Assembly (NCBI RefSeq): GCF_003610535.1 | Contig: NZ_RAPN01000001.1 | Span: 1,971,320-2,035,319, forward strand | Length of the DNA stretch: 64,000 nucleotides | Direction: 5' to 3' | Source of the DNA: Mangrovibacterium diazotrophicum | Lineage (GTDB): Bacteria > Bacteroidota > Bacteroidia > Bacteroidales > Prolixibacteraceae | In this document: one piece after another, positions 44,063 to 53,286 of the stretch | How the letters are laid out: every line of letters starts with the position of its first letter | Numbering within the stretch: the stretch's first letter is position 1 | Notes under the pieces: model-generated | What the model was told of the DNA's origin: nothing | Database searches by the model: none | The model's input: only the letters and a program-made list of their open reading frames with translations | Position numbers and translations under genes: made by a program

Positions 44063-45526
44063 TTAGTTGAAATTTTGAATGACCTCTGCAATTCGTTTGA
44101 TCCCTTCCACAATCTCATCCTCTTTTCTGTGTGCGATCGATAGTCGAAAATGTGCCTTTTCCGGATCCGCCGCGAAAAATCGGCTTCCGGGCGAAACCGC
44201 AACACCCGTACCTATCAGCTTCTGATTCAATTCGGCTTCCCTTTCCAGCGGGAAACAAGTCGTCAGCCAGATAAGGTAGCCTCCCTCAGGCCTTGTGAAC
44301 TGAACCTGCTGCTGCGGAAGAAACTCCCGACAAGCGGCTAATGCTAGCTGCATCCGTTTCCGGTAAGCGCGATGGATTCGCTTTTTGTGCAATTCATAAA
44401 ATCCCTGATCACAAAAACGGAAAACAGCTGCTTGGGTCAAAGGGCTACCCGACAGGTCTGTTACTTCCTTCATCCGCCTGAGTTTTTCGGCCAAGGTAAC
44501 CGGCGCCACAATCCACCCAATCCGCAGGCCTGGAAAAAGAATCTTGGAAAAAGTCCCGAGGTAGATGAGCTGCTGCTTTCGATCCATTGATTTTACCGGA
44601 AGCACAGCTTTCCCGAAATATTTCATCTCTTCTTCAAAGCCGTCTTCAACCAGCGGAACTCCGTAGCGTTCGCAAATACGAAGCAGGCGTTCCCGGTGCG
44701 ATTGGGACGTTGAGATCCCCGTCGGATTGTGAAAAGTTGGCATCGAATAAATCAGTTTGGGCTTTTGCTTCCGAAGCGATGCTTCCAATTCATCTAAATT
44801 CATGCTCGCCGAGGTCATTGAAATGCCTTGCACCTTTAATCCCAGGTAATTCATCATCGTCAAAGCCGATGCGTAAGTCGGGCTCTCCACAAATACACAA
44901 TCACCCGGATTTGTCAGCAAACGACAAACCAGTTCAATTCCGTTCTGCATGCCATTGGTCAGGACAATCTCATCGGCCGAAGTATGAATGCCGTGTTGTT
45001 TCATCTGCCGGGCCAAAAGCTCGCGCAAAGGCAGGTAGCCCGCCGGATCGCCATATTGCAGAACAGAGGCACCTTCAGTTTGAATTACCGCGTTCATACT
45101 CCGTCGAAAATCCTCGACAGGCAGCAAATCGGAATCCGGGCTGAGCGATCGAAAATCAATCAGTCCATCCAACTGTGCCGAAGAAAACAACCGAGTTTGG
45201 CTGATCGACATGAAAGCATCCGACAAATGCCCTTCCCAGCCGAAACGATCGACAACAATCTCAGCTTGTTGTTTTACCGGATCGATTCGTTTCCGAACCC
45301 TCGAATAGCCGCCCGCGACCGCTTCAATGTACCCGGCAGCCCAAAGCTCCTCGTAAGCACGGTAGACTGTTGCCCGATTCACGCCGACATTTTCGGCCAG
45401 TTTACGGGTCGAAGGAAGTACCTCTCCTTCCTTCAGCCCTCCCGACTCAATCAGGCTCCGAATCTGATCAACAATTTGTTCAAACAATGGGTGACGACTC
45501 TTCGTATCAATGGTTATTAAAATCAT
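44063..45526 (-). CDS. MocR-type regulator (GntR helix-turn-helix plus aminotransferase domain)
   Basis: The 487-residue protein has an N-terminal GntR winged helix (about 1-75: PLFEQIVDQIRSLIESGG, LPSTRKLAENVGVNRATVYR) and a type I aminotransferase domain with SPTYASALTMMNYLG, FHNPTGISTS and the PLP Lys in YLGTFSKILFPGLRIGW. MocR regulators sense PLP or amino-compounds and control PLP or amine metabolism genes. It is divergent from typA. The GNAT gene downstream may be its target. An inverted repeat lies just before its start. Confidence 0.92.
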   Translation of the reverse strand: MILITIDTKSRHPLFEQIVDQIRSLIESGGLKEGEVLPSTRKLAENVGVNRATVYRAYEELWAAGYIEAVAGGYSRVRKRIDPVKQQAEIVVDRFGWEGHLSDAFMSISQTRLFSSAQLDGLIDFRSLSPDSDLLPVEDFRRSMNAVIQTEGASVLQYGDPAGYLPLRELLARQMKQHGIHTSADEIVLTNGMQNGIELVCRLLTNPGDCVFVESPTYASALTMMNYLGLKVQGISMTSASMNLDELEASLRKQKPKLIYSMPTFHNPTGISTSQSHRERLLRICERYGVPLVEDGFEEEMKYFGKAVLPVKSMDRKQQLIYLGTFSKILFPGLRIGWIVAPVTLAEKLRRMKEVTDLSGSPLTQAAVFRFCDQGFYELHKKRIHRAYRKRMQLALAACREFLPQQQVQFTRPEGGYLIWLTTCFPLEREAELNQKLIGTGVAVSPGSRFFAADPEKAHFRLSIAHRKEDEIVEGIKRIAEVIQNFN

Positions 45527-45530
45527 AAGA

Positions 45531-45538
45531 CAAACGTA
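45531..45538 (-). promoter_or_regulatory. Candidate -7 box of the MocR gene
   Basis: On the minus strand TACGTTTG fits TAnnTTTG exactly. It lies only 4 bases before the start codon, so transcripts would be leaderless; the box may be chance or the true start may be further in. Confidence 0.3.
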
Positions 45539-45546
45539 TTCCTATT

Positions 45547-45593
45547 TTGGACTATCTGAAACAGCCAATTTACACATTTATTCAATAGTCCAA
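45547..45593. promoter_or_regulatory. Candidate MocR operator (9-bp inverted repeat)
   Basis: TTGGACTAT (45547-45555) and its exact reverse complement ATAGTCCAA (45585-45593) lie 38 bases centre to centre, about 20-65 bases upstream of the MocR start. Long-spaced half-sites containing GGAC are known for MocR-family regulators. The site is in the MocR-typA divergent region, so autoregulation is the simplest reading. Confidence 0.5.
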
Positions 45594-45712
45594 TCATGGA
45601 ATTATGAGGCTAGAACGAGATAAACAGTCTGATTTTTAAACTAATTCCGAACCAGCCTGTTAAGTTACCGTCAATAAATTTACACCTACGGTGCCTGCAA
45701 ACGAAATAAAAC

Positions 45713-45720
45713 TATCTTTG
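45713..45720 (+). promoter_or_regulatory. Candidate -7 box of typA
   Basis: TATCTTTG fits TAnnTTTG exactly, 23 bases before the typA ATG at 45744. No clear -33 element is seen. The position supports ATG 45744 over a TTG at 45732. Confidence 0.5.
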
Positions 45721-45743
45721 CGCCACCAATTTTGGATTATTAT

Positions 45744-47549
45744 ATGCAGAAGATTAGAAACATCGCGATTATCGCACACGTTGACCACGGCAAAACGACT
45801 TTGGTTGACAAAATCATTTACTACTGTAACCTGGTTAAGGATCACGAAAAACGTGAAGACCTGATTCTCGATAACAACGACCTGGAACGTGAGCGTGGTA
45901 TCACCATTTTGGCGAAGAACGTTTCGGTAACCTACAAAGACGTTAAGATCAACATCATCGATACTCCGGGCCACGCCGACTTTGGTGGCGAAGTAGAACG
46001 GGTATTGAACATGGCCGACGGTGTGCTTCTGCTAGCCGATGCTTTTGAAGGTACAATGCCTCAAACGCGTTTCGTGCTATCCAAAGCGTTGGCCTTGGGT
46101 CTGAAACCAATCGTTGTTGTTAACAAAGTAGACAAACCGAACTGTCGTCCGGAAGAAGTGCACGAACAGGTTTTCGACCTGATGTTCAGCTTGGACGCGA
46201 CCGAAGATCAGTTGGATTTCCCAACAATCTATGGTTCTGCTAAAGAAGGTTGGATGACAACCGACCTTGCAACAAAAACCGACAACATCGGACCTCTGCT
46301 CGACGCGATTTTGGAACACATCCCTGCTCCGAAGGAAAACCCGGGTACGCCGCAAATGCTGATTACTTCATTGGACTATTCAGCATACGTTGGACGTATC
46401 GCGATTGGTCGTATCCACCGTGGTGAATTGAAGGAAGGCATGCAGGTAGCATTGGCAAAACGCGATGGCTCTATCAAAAGAAGCAAAATCAAAGAAATTC
46501 ATACTTTCAGCGGTTTAGGACGTCAAAAAGTTGAATCGATGCACGATGGCGATATTTGTGCCCTGGTTGGTATCGAAGGCTTCGACATTGGCGACTCGAT
46601 CTGCGACTTTGAAAATCCGGAACCATTGGATCCGATTGCGGTGGACGAACCAACAATGAGTATGGTTTTCACCATCAACGATTCTCCGTTCTTCGGTAAA
46701 GAAGGAAAATTCGTGACTTCACGCCACATCAAAGAACGTTTGGACAAAGAGTTGGAGAAAAACCTGGCTCTTCGTGTCGTTCAAGGCGAATCAGCTGACT
46801 CATTCACGGTTTACGGACGTGGTGTACTTCACTTGTCTGTATTGATCGAGACTATGCGTCGCGAAGGTTACGAGCTACAGGTTGGACAACCGAAAGTGCT
46901 TTTCAAAGAAATTGGCGGTATCAAATGCGAGCCAATCGAAGAAATGCACGTGGACGTGCCAGACGAGTACAGCGGTAAAGTTGTTGAAATGGCAACCGTT
47001 CGTAAAGGTGAAATGCAAAATATGGAACGCAAAGGTGACCGTATTCACCTGGAATTCCTGATCCCTTCACGCGGTATCATTGGCTTGCGTACCAACATGT
47101 TGACTGCGACTGCAGGTGAGGCTGTGATGACACACCGTTTCATTGAATACCAACCGATGAAAGGTACTATTGAAGGACGCCAAAACGGATCGTTGATCGC
47201 CAAAGAACCGGGAACGACTTTCGCCTACGCCCTGAACAAACTGCAAGACCGTGGTAAATTCTTCATTGGACCACAAACTGAAGTTTACGAAGGTATGGTG
47301 ATTGGCGAAAACAGCCGTGCCGACGATATCGTTGTTAACGTAACCCAGTCGAAAAAGCTGACCAACATGCGTGCATCTGGTTCTGACGACAAAGTGAAAC
47401 TGGCTCCTCCAATCGTATTTAGCTTGGAAGAAGCGCTGGAATACATCGGTAACGACGAGTACCTGGAAGTAACACCGGAATCCCTTCGTATGCGGAAAAT
47501 CTTCCTGAAAGAAGCGGAACGTAAACGCGGTGGTAAAATCAATTTCTAA
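45744..47549 (+). CDS. typA: Ribosome-associated GTPase TypA/BipA
   Basis: The start at 45744 gives 601 residues beginning [19 protein letters not shown]. The GTPase motifs are complete: [39 protein letters not shown]-like domains follow, with [20 protein letters not shown] and the TypA-specific C-terminal domain ([20 protein letters not shown]). It aids 50S assembly and stress growth. It appears monocistronic with a terminator 26 bases after the stop. Confidence 0.97.
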   Translation: MQKIRNIAIIAHVDHGKTTLVDKIIYYCNLVKDHEKREDLILDNNDLERERGITILAKNVSVTYKDVKINIIDTPGHADFGGEVERVLNMADGVLLLADAFEGTMPQTRFVLSKALALGLKPIVVVNKVDKPNCRPEEVHEQVFDLMFSLDATEDQLDFPTIYGSAKEGWMTTDLATKTDNIGPLLDAILEHIPAPKENPGTPQMLITSLDYSAYVGRIAIGRIHRGELKEGMQVALAKRDGSIKRSKIKEIHTFSGLGRQKVESMHDGDICALVGIEGFDIGDSICDFENPEPLDPIAVDEPTMSMVFTINDSPFFGKEGKFVTSRHIKERLDKELEKNLALRVVQGESADSFTVYGRGVLHLSVLIETMRREGYELQVGQPKVLFKEIGGIKCEPIEEMHVDVPDEYSGKVVEMATVRKGEMQNMERKGDRIHLEFLIPSRGIIGLRTNMLTATAGEAVMTHRFIEYQPMKGTIEGRQNGSLIAKEPGTTFAYALNKLQDRGKFFIGPQTEVYEGMVIGENSRADDIVVNVTQSKKLTNMRASGSDDKVKLAPPIVFSLEEALEYIGNDEYLEVTPESLRMRKIFLKEAERKRGGKINF

Positions 47550-47574
47550 GAATTGAAACTGAATCATATAGAAA

Positions 47575-47610
47575 AACACTCTGCAGCATTTGCAGGGTGT
47601 TTTTTGTTTT
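47575..47610 (+). terminator. Intrinsic terminator of typA
   Basis: Stem AACACTCTGCA/TGCAGGGTGTT (one T-G pair, loop GCATT) is followed by a T-run. Confidence 0.88.
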
Positions 47611-47741
47611 AGGCGGACAGCAACTTCAATTCGCCTCAAAAGTTTCTGCAGTTTCTTGTAAACTTTTGAAATGAATATCGTAAATTGATTATACGTTGAC
47701 TAAACGTAATGCGCCCGCCGCATTGTAATCTGTGGTATTCT

Positions 47742-47787
47742 CTAAAAAAGCAGACCCGACTGAGCGAATCAGACGGGCCTGTGTTTT
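47742..47787 (-). terminator. Terminator of the DUF4494 gene
   Basis: On the minus strand, CAGGCCCG and CGGGTCTG arms (one mismatch) with an inner CTGA/TCAG pairing are followed by a T-run (the A-run at 47743-47748). It begins directly at the stop codon. Confidence 0.7.
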
Positions 47788-48387
47788 TTATTCGTTTTCA
47801 TCAATCTCTCCATCTGCGATCGGAGGATCATCATCGAAGTTCTCGTCTTCGTCAAACTCTTCGGTTTCTTCAAATTCTTCCGACGCCAATAAGTCTTCAG
47901 TCGTTTCCCGAACCTCTTTTATCGGTTTCAAATGTGGTGGAATATCTTGTGGTTGGTCATCCGAGAAATACGGGAAAACGTCAACAATCGGGCTCAGTGC
48001 CATCGAAGTCGTGTGGTAAGGAACCAGGATATAAGAAAGCCCTTCCTCCAAACGTTGGAAAGCTTCTTTGAAATCATCAGCCGCTACCAGAAAGTAGTTG
48101 TTAATCTTCTTCTCTTTACCGGCTTTCTCGTCAATTGTCACAATCGCGATACGCGCTTTGTACCAAAACTCACCGCTCTCGGCCGGGAAGATTTCAATGA
48201 CATTTGATTTCTTGATATTGTCGATCTGGAACTCACCGCGGATAATCTGCTGCATTTGCTGAATGATCCGGGCTTCCGCATCGGTGAACGACACGGCATC
48301 AACCAAAAAGGACTCGCCCACTTTCTTCTCGCGACCATCCTGGTCGACTTTCACGTATTTAACTTTTACTTCAAACCAAGTTTGCAT
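47788..48387 (-). CDS. DUF4494 family protein
   Basis: The 199-residue soluble protein starts MQTWFEVKVKYVKVDQDGRE and contains two similar halves (KKVGESFLVDAVSFTDAEAR and KKINNYFLVAADDFKEAFQR) and a very acidic tail (about 165-199, Glu/Asp-rich). It matches the DUF4494 family, which is largely confined to Bacteroidota and has no known function. The two halves may reflect an internal duplication. It is convergent with typA. A TAnnTTTG box lies 24 bases upstream. Confidence 0.88.
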   Translation of the reverse strand: MQTWFEVKVKYVKVDQDGREKKVGESFLVDAVSFTDAEARIIQQMQQIIRGEFQIDNIKKSNVIEIFPAESGEFWYKARIAIVTIDEKAGKEKKINNYFLVAADDFKEAFQRLEEGLSYILVPYHTTSMALSPIVDVFPYFSDDQPQDIPPHLKPIKEVRETTEDLLASEEFEETEEFDEDENFDDDPPIADGEIDENE

Positions 48388-48410
48388 GCTATTCTTTTTA
48401 AATCAGCTCA

Positions 48411-48418
48411 CAAAGATA
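48411..48418 (-). promoter_or_regulatory. Candidate -7 box of the DUF4494 gene
   Basis: On the minus strand TATCTTTG fits TAnnTTTG exactly, 23 bases before the start. The same octamer precedes typA. No -33 element is evident. Confidence 0.45.
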
Positions 48419-48623
48419 TTTTCTTTGCCGACTAAGCTCCGTTTTTTCGCCATTAATTCTCCAAAAAGTTGAAGATTCTCTAAGCCCAATTCACTCAAAA
48501 TTGTGTCGCGCAAAAATAAGTAGCTGAACAGCAGATCAAAAGATTTGCCTGCTTCTGAGGGTTCAGTAAATTAGTAAGGCCATACAGCAACGGACACTGA
48601 CTATCAACCTAAATACACGACTT

Positions 48624-49748
48624 ATGATTATTGGAGTCCTGAAAGATGCCGAGCCCGAACACCGGGTGGCGCTGATCCCCGAAAACGTGAAATCACTGCT
48701 CGCGCGGAAAGTCTCGGTGCTGTTGGAACAAGGCGCCGGAACCAATGCTTTTTACCCTGACGAAAGCTACATCGAAGCAGGTGCAACAATCCTGACGAGA
48801 ACAGAAGTACTCGAAAAATCGGACCTGCTCGTTCAAATTTCAGAGCCCGACGAAACATTGATTGCCACGCTGAAAACAAACCAGGTTTGGCTGAGCGAGT
48901 TCAAACCGCTGTGGCATAAAAATCTTGTCAACGCATTTCTGCGAGCGGGAATTTCGAGCTTCAGCATGGATGCCGTTCCGCGGACGACCCGCGCACAGGC
49001 CATGGATGTGCTTTCGTCGATGGCAACCATTGCCGGCTACAAAGCAGTTTTGGATGCAGCCAGCCACCTCCCCTCTTTTTTCCCCATGTTTATGTCGGCC
49101 GCAGGTACCATTCGCCCGGCCAATGTATTGATTTTGGGAGCCGGAGTTGCCGGTCTGCAAGCGATTGCCATTGCCCGAAAATTGGGAGCGCAGGTCGAAG
49201 CCTTCGATGTTCGCTCTGCCGTAAAAGAAGAAGTGATGAGTTTGGGCGCCCGTTTCGTGGAAGTGGAAGGCGCCAAAGAAGATGCCGCGGCCGGAGGATA
49301 CGCCATTGAACAAACCGAAGAATATAAACGCAAACAACAGGAAGCCATCGACCAGCATGCTGCAAAAGCAAACGTGGTAATCTGTACGGCTCAAATCCCG
49401 GGTCGAAAAGCCCCACTGCTAATTTCGAAAGAAGTCGTTGCACGCATGCAACCGGGTTCAGTCATCATCGATCTGGCTTCATCAACAGGCGGCAATTGCG
49501 AACTGAGCGAGGACAACAAATCCGTCGTTCATCATGGTGTCACCATTATCGGCCAATCCAATTACCCGGCACAAATGCCCAAAGATGCCAGCAAAATGTT
49601 TGGCAAAAACGTCTCCAATTTCCTCGACCTGCTAATCACCGAAGACGGACAGATGAGCCTCAACTTCGACGACGAAATTGTCCGCGGAACCTGTATCACC
49701 CACCAGGGAGAAATCATCAACGAACGTGTCAAATCAGTAATCGACTAA
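48624..49748 (+). CDS. pntA: NAD(P) transhydrogenase subunit alpha part 1 (NAD-binding)
   Basis: The 374-residue soluble dI domain resembles alanine dehydrogenase: IIGVLKDAEPEHRVALIPEN at the N-terminus, RTTRAQAMDVLSSMATIAGY, the Rossmann motif ILGAGVAGLQAIAIARKLG and QIPGRKAPLLISKEVV. It binds NAD(H). With the next two genes it forms the proton-translocating transhydrogenase that makes NADPH from NADH. Splitting alpha into two genes is common outside enterobacteria. The spacing to the next gene is 3 bases. Confidence 0.95.
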   Translation: MIIGVLKDAEPEHRVALIPENVKSLLARKVSVLLEQGAGTNAFYPDESYIEAGATILTRTEVLEKSDLLVQISEPDETLIATLKTNQVWLSEFKPLWHKNLVNAFLRAGISSFSMDAVPRTTRAQAMDVLSSMATIAGYKAVLDAASHLPSFFPMFMSAAGTIRPANVLILGAGVAGLQAIAIARKLGAQVEAFDVRSAVKEEVMSLGARFVEVEGAKEDAAAGGYAIEQTEEYKRKQQEAIDQHAAKANVVICTAQIPGRKAPLLISKEVVARMQPGSVIIDLASSTGGNCELSEDNKSVVHHGVTIIGQSNYPAQMPKDASKMFGKNVSNFLDLLITEDGQMSLNFDDEIVRGTCITHQGEIINERVKSVID

Positions 49749-49751
49749 ATC

Positions 49752-50066
49752 ATGGAAGCCATATTACAGTTTTTCTTTACTTACAAAGAAGCCATTTTCA
49801 TTATCGCCCTCTCCGTTTTTTTGGGTATTGAAGTCATTTCCAATGTACCCTCTGTCTTGCACACTCCCCTCATGTCGGGCGCTAACGCTATCAGCGGTGT
49901 CATCATCATTGGAGGAATTATTTTGGTTGGACACGCCGATGCCTCGCGCCTTTCGCTCGAACTGGTTCTCGGAATTCTGGCTGTCATCTTCGGCACCCTC
50001 AACGTAGTTGGTGGTTTTGTGGTGACCGACCGGATGCTGGAAATGTTTAAAAAGAAGAAAAAATAG
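49752..50066 (+). CDS. NAD(P) transhydrogenase subunit alpha part 2 (membrane)
   Basis: The 104-residue protein has three to four membrane helices, with IEVISNVPSVLHTPLMSGAN, the conserved loop of the PntA C-terminal membrane domain (dII). It ends in a Lys-rich tail. It lies between pntA part 1 and pntB, 3 and 8 bases away, so the three are one operon. Confidence 0.95.
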   Translation: MEAILQFFFTYKEAIFIIALSVFLGIEVISNVPSVLHTPLMSGANAISGVIIIGGIILVGHADASRLSLELVLGILAVIFGTLNVVGGFVVTDRMLEMFKKKKK

Positions 50067-50074
50067 GAGGGCAC

Positions 50075-51514
50075 ATGAATCAGGTAATCGGAACGCTAAA
50101 CGGAGCGCCCTTCACGATGGGCGAAACTTTACTGGAACTAAGCTATTTGGTCGCTGCTCTTTTATTTGTTTTTGGGTTGAAGTTGCTTAGCCATCCGGAA
50201 ACGGCCCGCCGCGGAAACCTTTGGGCTGCCGGGGGAATGTTCCTGGGGATGCTCACGACCTTGCTTCTGCATAAAACCGATAGCGGAACTCCCATTCCCA
50301 TGGCCAATGTCTGGATTATTTTAGCGGCTATTGGCGTTGGCTCCGTGGTAGGATGGATTGTGGCCCGAAAGATTAAAATGACGGCCATGCCACAGCTGGT
50401 TTCGTTTTACAATGCAACCGGTGGTGCCGCCTCCATGCTGGTCGCCCTGCTCGAATTCCCCAACGCGAATATGAGCAACAAAGGATCGGTTTTAGTCACA
50501 CTGCTGGGGATGATTATCGGCGCCGTTGCATTCAGCGGGAGTATGATAGCTTACGGCAAGCTGGACGGCAAAGTCGGCGACATTCGCTCCGGATTGATGA
50601 AATACGTCAATATACTCTTGATGCTCGTCACCTTTGGGCTGGCCATCTGGATGCTCTTCTCTGGCCAAACACCCGCCGACCTGAATTGGGCCATTTACCT
50701 GTTGATGGTTCTATCGCTCCTTTACGGTGTTCTCTTTGTTATGCCCATTGGCGGTGCCGACATGCCCGTTGTCATTTCCCTACTAAACAGTTTTACCGGT
50801 ATTGCTGCGGCCATGGCGGGTTTCATTTACCACAACCAGGCCATGATTTTGGGCGGTATTTTAGTTGGTGCCGCCGGAACAATTTTAACCGTTTTGATGT
50901 GTCGTGCGATGAACCGCTCATTGCTGAATGTGATCATTGGAGCATTTGGCGGCGGACCATCATCAGCAGCCAAAGAACAGGGTGAAATGAAAGAAATGAC
51001 CTTGAGCGATGCTGCCATCCTGATGAGTTATTCTCAGTCTGTAGTGATCGTTCCCGGTTACGGCTTAGCGGTTGCGCAGGCACAGCACGTTTGCCACGAG
51101 CTGGACACACTGCTATCCAACAAAGGCGTCAACGTTCGCTACGCCATCCACCCGGTTGCCGGACGCATGCCGGGGCACATGAATGTTTTGCTGGCCGAGG
51201 CCGACGTTCCTTACGGACAACTGGTGGAAATGGACGCCATCAACCCCGACATGCCCAATACCGATGTGGTAGTCGTTATCGGAGCCAACGACGTAGTCAA
51301 CCCAGCGGCCATTACCGATCCGGGGAGCCCCATCGCCGGGATGCCGATTATAAAAGCGCATGAGGCTAAAAACATTATCGTCATGAAGCGGGGACGCGGA
51401 AAAGGCTATGCGGGTATCGAAAACGAACTTTTCTTCGGAGAAAAGACGCGTTTGCTATTTGGTAATGCCAAAGACACCCTGCAAAAATTGGTAACCGAAA
51501 TTAAAAGCTTATAA
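50075..51514 (+). CDS. pntB: NAD(P) transhydrogenase subunit beta
   Basis: The 479-residue protein has about nine membrane helices (about 20-280), with SFYNATGGAASMLVAL and a proton-channel helix region, then the NADP-binding dIII domain (about 300-479) with VIVPGYGLAVAQAQHV, YAIHPVAGRMPGHMNVLLAE, VVIGANDVVNPAA and KRGRGKGYAGIENELFF. All catalytic signatures are intact. It ends the operon, followed by a perfect hairpin. Confidence 0.97.
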   Translation: MNQVIGTLNGAPFTMGETLLELSYLVAALLFVFGLKLLSHPETARRGNLWAAGGMFLGMLTTLLLHKTDSGTPIPMANVWIILAAIGVGSVVGWIVARKIKMTAMPQLVSFYNATGGAASMLVALLEFPNANMSNKGSVLVTLLGMIIGAVAFSGSMIAYGKLDGKVGDIRSGLMKYVNILLMLVTFGLAIWMLFSGQTPADLNWAIYLLMVLSLLYGVLFVMPIGGADMPVVISLLNSFTGIAAAMAGFIYHNQAMILGGILVGAAGTILTVLMCRAMNRSLLNVIIGAFGGGPSSAAKEQGEMKEMTLSDAAILMSYSQSVVIVPGYGLAVAQAQHVCHELDTLLSNKGVNVRYAIHPVAGRMPGHMNVLLAEADVPYGQLVEMDAINPDMPNTDVVVVIGANDVVNPAAITDPGSPIAGMPIIKAHEAKNIIVMKRGRGKGYAGIENELFFGEKTRLLFGNAKDTLQKLVTEIKSL

Positions 51515-51519
51515 TTGAT

Positions 51520-51553
51520 GCAGCATTTCCATCTTAGTCGATGGAAATGCTGC
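51520..51553. repeat. 14-bp perfect hairpin between pntB and the VOC gene
   Basis: Arms GCAGCATTTCCATC (51520-51533) and GATGGAAATGCTGC (51540-51553) surround a 6-base loop, starting 5 bases after the pntB stop. No T-run follows, so it is not a standard terminator in either direction. It ends 20 bases before the next ATG and might protect the pnt mRNA 3' end or affect downstream translation. Confidence 0.8.
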
Positions 51554-51573
51554 CTATCAATCAATCTCATCCT

Positions 51574-52263
51574 ATGAAATGTATCCTTCAAACGCCGACA
51601 AACAAACTGGACAACAGCATCGATTTTTACTCCAGGTTGAACTTCGAACTGATCGAGCTCAACGAAAAAACCTTGTTTTCCGACGGGAAAGTCATCATTC
51701 AGGTGAACCCCGAGCGACATGCACGAGCAGGCCTGAAAATCTGTGCTGAAAGCTGGCGCTCGGTTGCCGATGAGTTGGAAGAACTAACGAATGTCATTCA
51801 AACCCCAACAGGTTTTCTGTTAGCCGATCCATCGGGTTGCAAAATCTATTTAGAAGAATGCTACACGCCCCTCAACTACGATTTGTCGTCCATCCCACCT
51901 TCAGTGCTGGGCAACTTCTCTGGCCTGAGTCTTGAAACAACTGATTTCAAAAAGTCGGCTGCCATTTGGCTGAAACTGGGTTTCAAAATTGTCGCCGGAT
52001 CACCCGAACACGATTGGATTAGCTTGATCGGGCACGATGGATTTGTTGTATCGATCCTAAAAATCCTGAGTTGTCCGCACCTTTTCTATAATCCATCAGT
52101 CAGTTATTTCAACGGAACCGAAAACCCGAAAATCATTCAAAGGATACGCGATCTCGGTGTTCCTATCCAGGAAGAAATCACCGTTTTTAACGACCAGGGA
52201 ATTGTCGACAACATTATCATTGTCGATCCCGGTGGCGTGGGCTTCTTCATTTTTAGCGACTAA
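51574..52263 (+). CDS. VOC-fold (glyoxalase/bleomycin-resistance-like) protein
   Basis: The start at 51574 (MKCILQTPTNKLDNSIDFYS) is chosen because an earlier in-frame ATG at 51541 lies inside the hairpin after pntB. The 229-residue protein has two VOC-like modules: about 1-85 (LDNSIDFYSRLNFELIELNE, GFLLADPSGCKIYLEE) and about 105-229 (TTDFKKSAAIWLKLGFKIVA, IVDPGGVGFFIF). Metal ligands are not all evident, so it may be a binding protein rather than an enzyme. No partner is implied by context. Confidence 0.82.
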   Translation: MKCILQTPTNKLDNSIDFYSRLNFELIELNEKTLFSDGKVIIQVNPERHARAGLKICAESWRSVADELEELTNVIQTPTGFLLADPSGCKIYLEECYTPLNYDLSSIPPSVLGNFSGLSLETTDFKKSAAIWLKLGFKIVAGSPEHDWISLIGHDGFVVSILKILSCPHLFYNPSVSYFNGTENPKIIQRIRDLGVPIQEEITVFNDQGIVDNIIIVDPGGVGFFIFSD

Positions 52264-52269
52264 AGAGGG

Positions 52270-52298
52270 TAAAAAAAGCCCAATGAAATCATTGGGCT
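52270..52298 (-). terminator. Terminator of the CsgG-like gene (possibly both strands)
   Basis: Stem AGCCCAAT/ATTGGGCT (52277-52284 and 52291-52298) has an A-run at 52271-52277, i.e. a T-run on the minus strand. It lies 22 bases after the minus-strand stop and just after the VOC stop. Confidence 0.8.
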
Positions 52299-52319
52299 GA
52301 ATATTTCCTTTCGAATAAG

Positions 52320-53150
52320 CTACTTACTGTATAACGGACTTCTCTTAATCAGATATTGCAAGGTGGCCTGGTAAGCATCTTCTGTTTGCCAAAACGACCG
52401 TCGCGCCTGAGACGAGATGTTCTGTCCGTCGCTGGTGTATATTTTCACATCAACCTGCGTTTCGAACTGCTCAGTTGACGAACTGGAACTGCTGGAATAA
52501 GTACTTTTCTTGTTTTTTTCATCATTCTTCTTGGTTTCCGTACTCGTACTACCATAGTTTGTAGTGCCTTTGTAATCAACCAATATTGATCCCACAACAA
52601 CGTATTCAGCACCTAAAATCTGGCAAAGTTCCTCCGGCAAAAATCCATCTATATTGCTGTGATCAATCCCTTGGCGAGCCAAATATGCATTGGTTTTCAA
52701 CGGATCCTGAAGCGTGAAACGCGGGGCAAATTTGAGCAACAGGTTGTAACAATCAGACTGGACCTTTTTACTCAGCTTTTCATCCTTAGCGCCACCTTCA
52801 CCGATGTACGAAAATGGCAACACTGCAACCAAATTTCGCTGAATATCCATCCCTCCTTGATCTGGCGCCGCAGCTTCTACAGTACTCACTTCATTGAATA
52901 CCTGTGTTCGGCCGCTCGCAAATTGAATCTTGTTGATATCTGCCTTCTTCACGGAATAAGTCAACGTCTCGCCTTCGTATACGAATTTAACTTCGTCTCC
53001 TTCAATCGCTGTGACTTTCCCTTTCATTTCCTCGCCATTCAACTTCGTAATAATGTCTACAGATGACTGTGCAGAAACGGTCGCGGTAAAACCAGCGACC
53101 AAAACGAAAATAAAAAATATCAGAATCGCATTTTTCTTCATGTCTTTCAT
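52320..53150 (-). CDS. Exported CsgG/TolB-like protein of unknown function
   Basis: The 276-residue protein starts with a signal peptide (KKNAILIFFIFVLVAGF, cleaved near VSAQ); ATG at 53141 is an equally possible start. Residues about 30-80 form an SH3-like module (DIITKLNGEEMKGKVTAIEG, KADINKIQFASG). Residues about 105-270 (AVLPFSYIGEGG, ILGAEYVVVGSILVDY) resemble the CsgG/TolB-N fold of envelope proteins. A Ser-rich, low-complexity stretch (SSSSSS near 220) is inserted in it. It seems monocistronic. Confidence 0.8.
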   Translation of the reverse strand: MKDMKKNAILIFFIFVLVAGFTATVSAQSSVDIITKLNGEEMKGKVTAIEGDEVKFVYEGETLTYSVKKADINKIQFASGRTQVFNEVSTVEAAAPDQGGMDIQRNLVAVLPFSYIGEGGAKDEKLSKKVQSDCYNLLLKFAPRFTLQDPLKTNAYLARQGIDHSNIDGFLPEELCQILGAEYVVVGSILVDYKGTTNYGSTSTETKKNDEKNKKSTYSSSSSSSTEQFETQVDVKIYTSDGQNISSQARRSFWQTEDAYQATLQYLIKRSPLYSK

Positions 53151-53180
53151 TTTAATAATTTCATATTCCTCAGTAAATTA

Positions 53181-53188
53181 CAAAATTA
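53181..53188 (-). promoter_or_regulatory. Candidate -7 box of the CsgG-like gene
   Basis: On the minus strand TAATTTTG fits TAnnTTTG exactly, about 30 bases before the start. TTG trinucleotides upstream are not at the ideal spacing. Confidence 0.4.
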
Positions 53189-53286
53189 GCGACAACAAGT
53201 CAACGCTTTTCGACGTAGCAAGATCAAAAAGTATCTATTAAACGACTACTAATTTTCATTTTAACGCTAACTGTAAAAAACGAATT

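Noticed and set aside
51541-51573. Earlier ATG for the VOC gene
   Set aside because: It lies within the right arm of the hairpin after pntB, and the VOC fold begins at the ATG at 51574.
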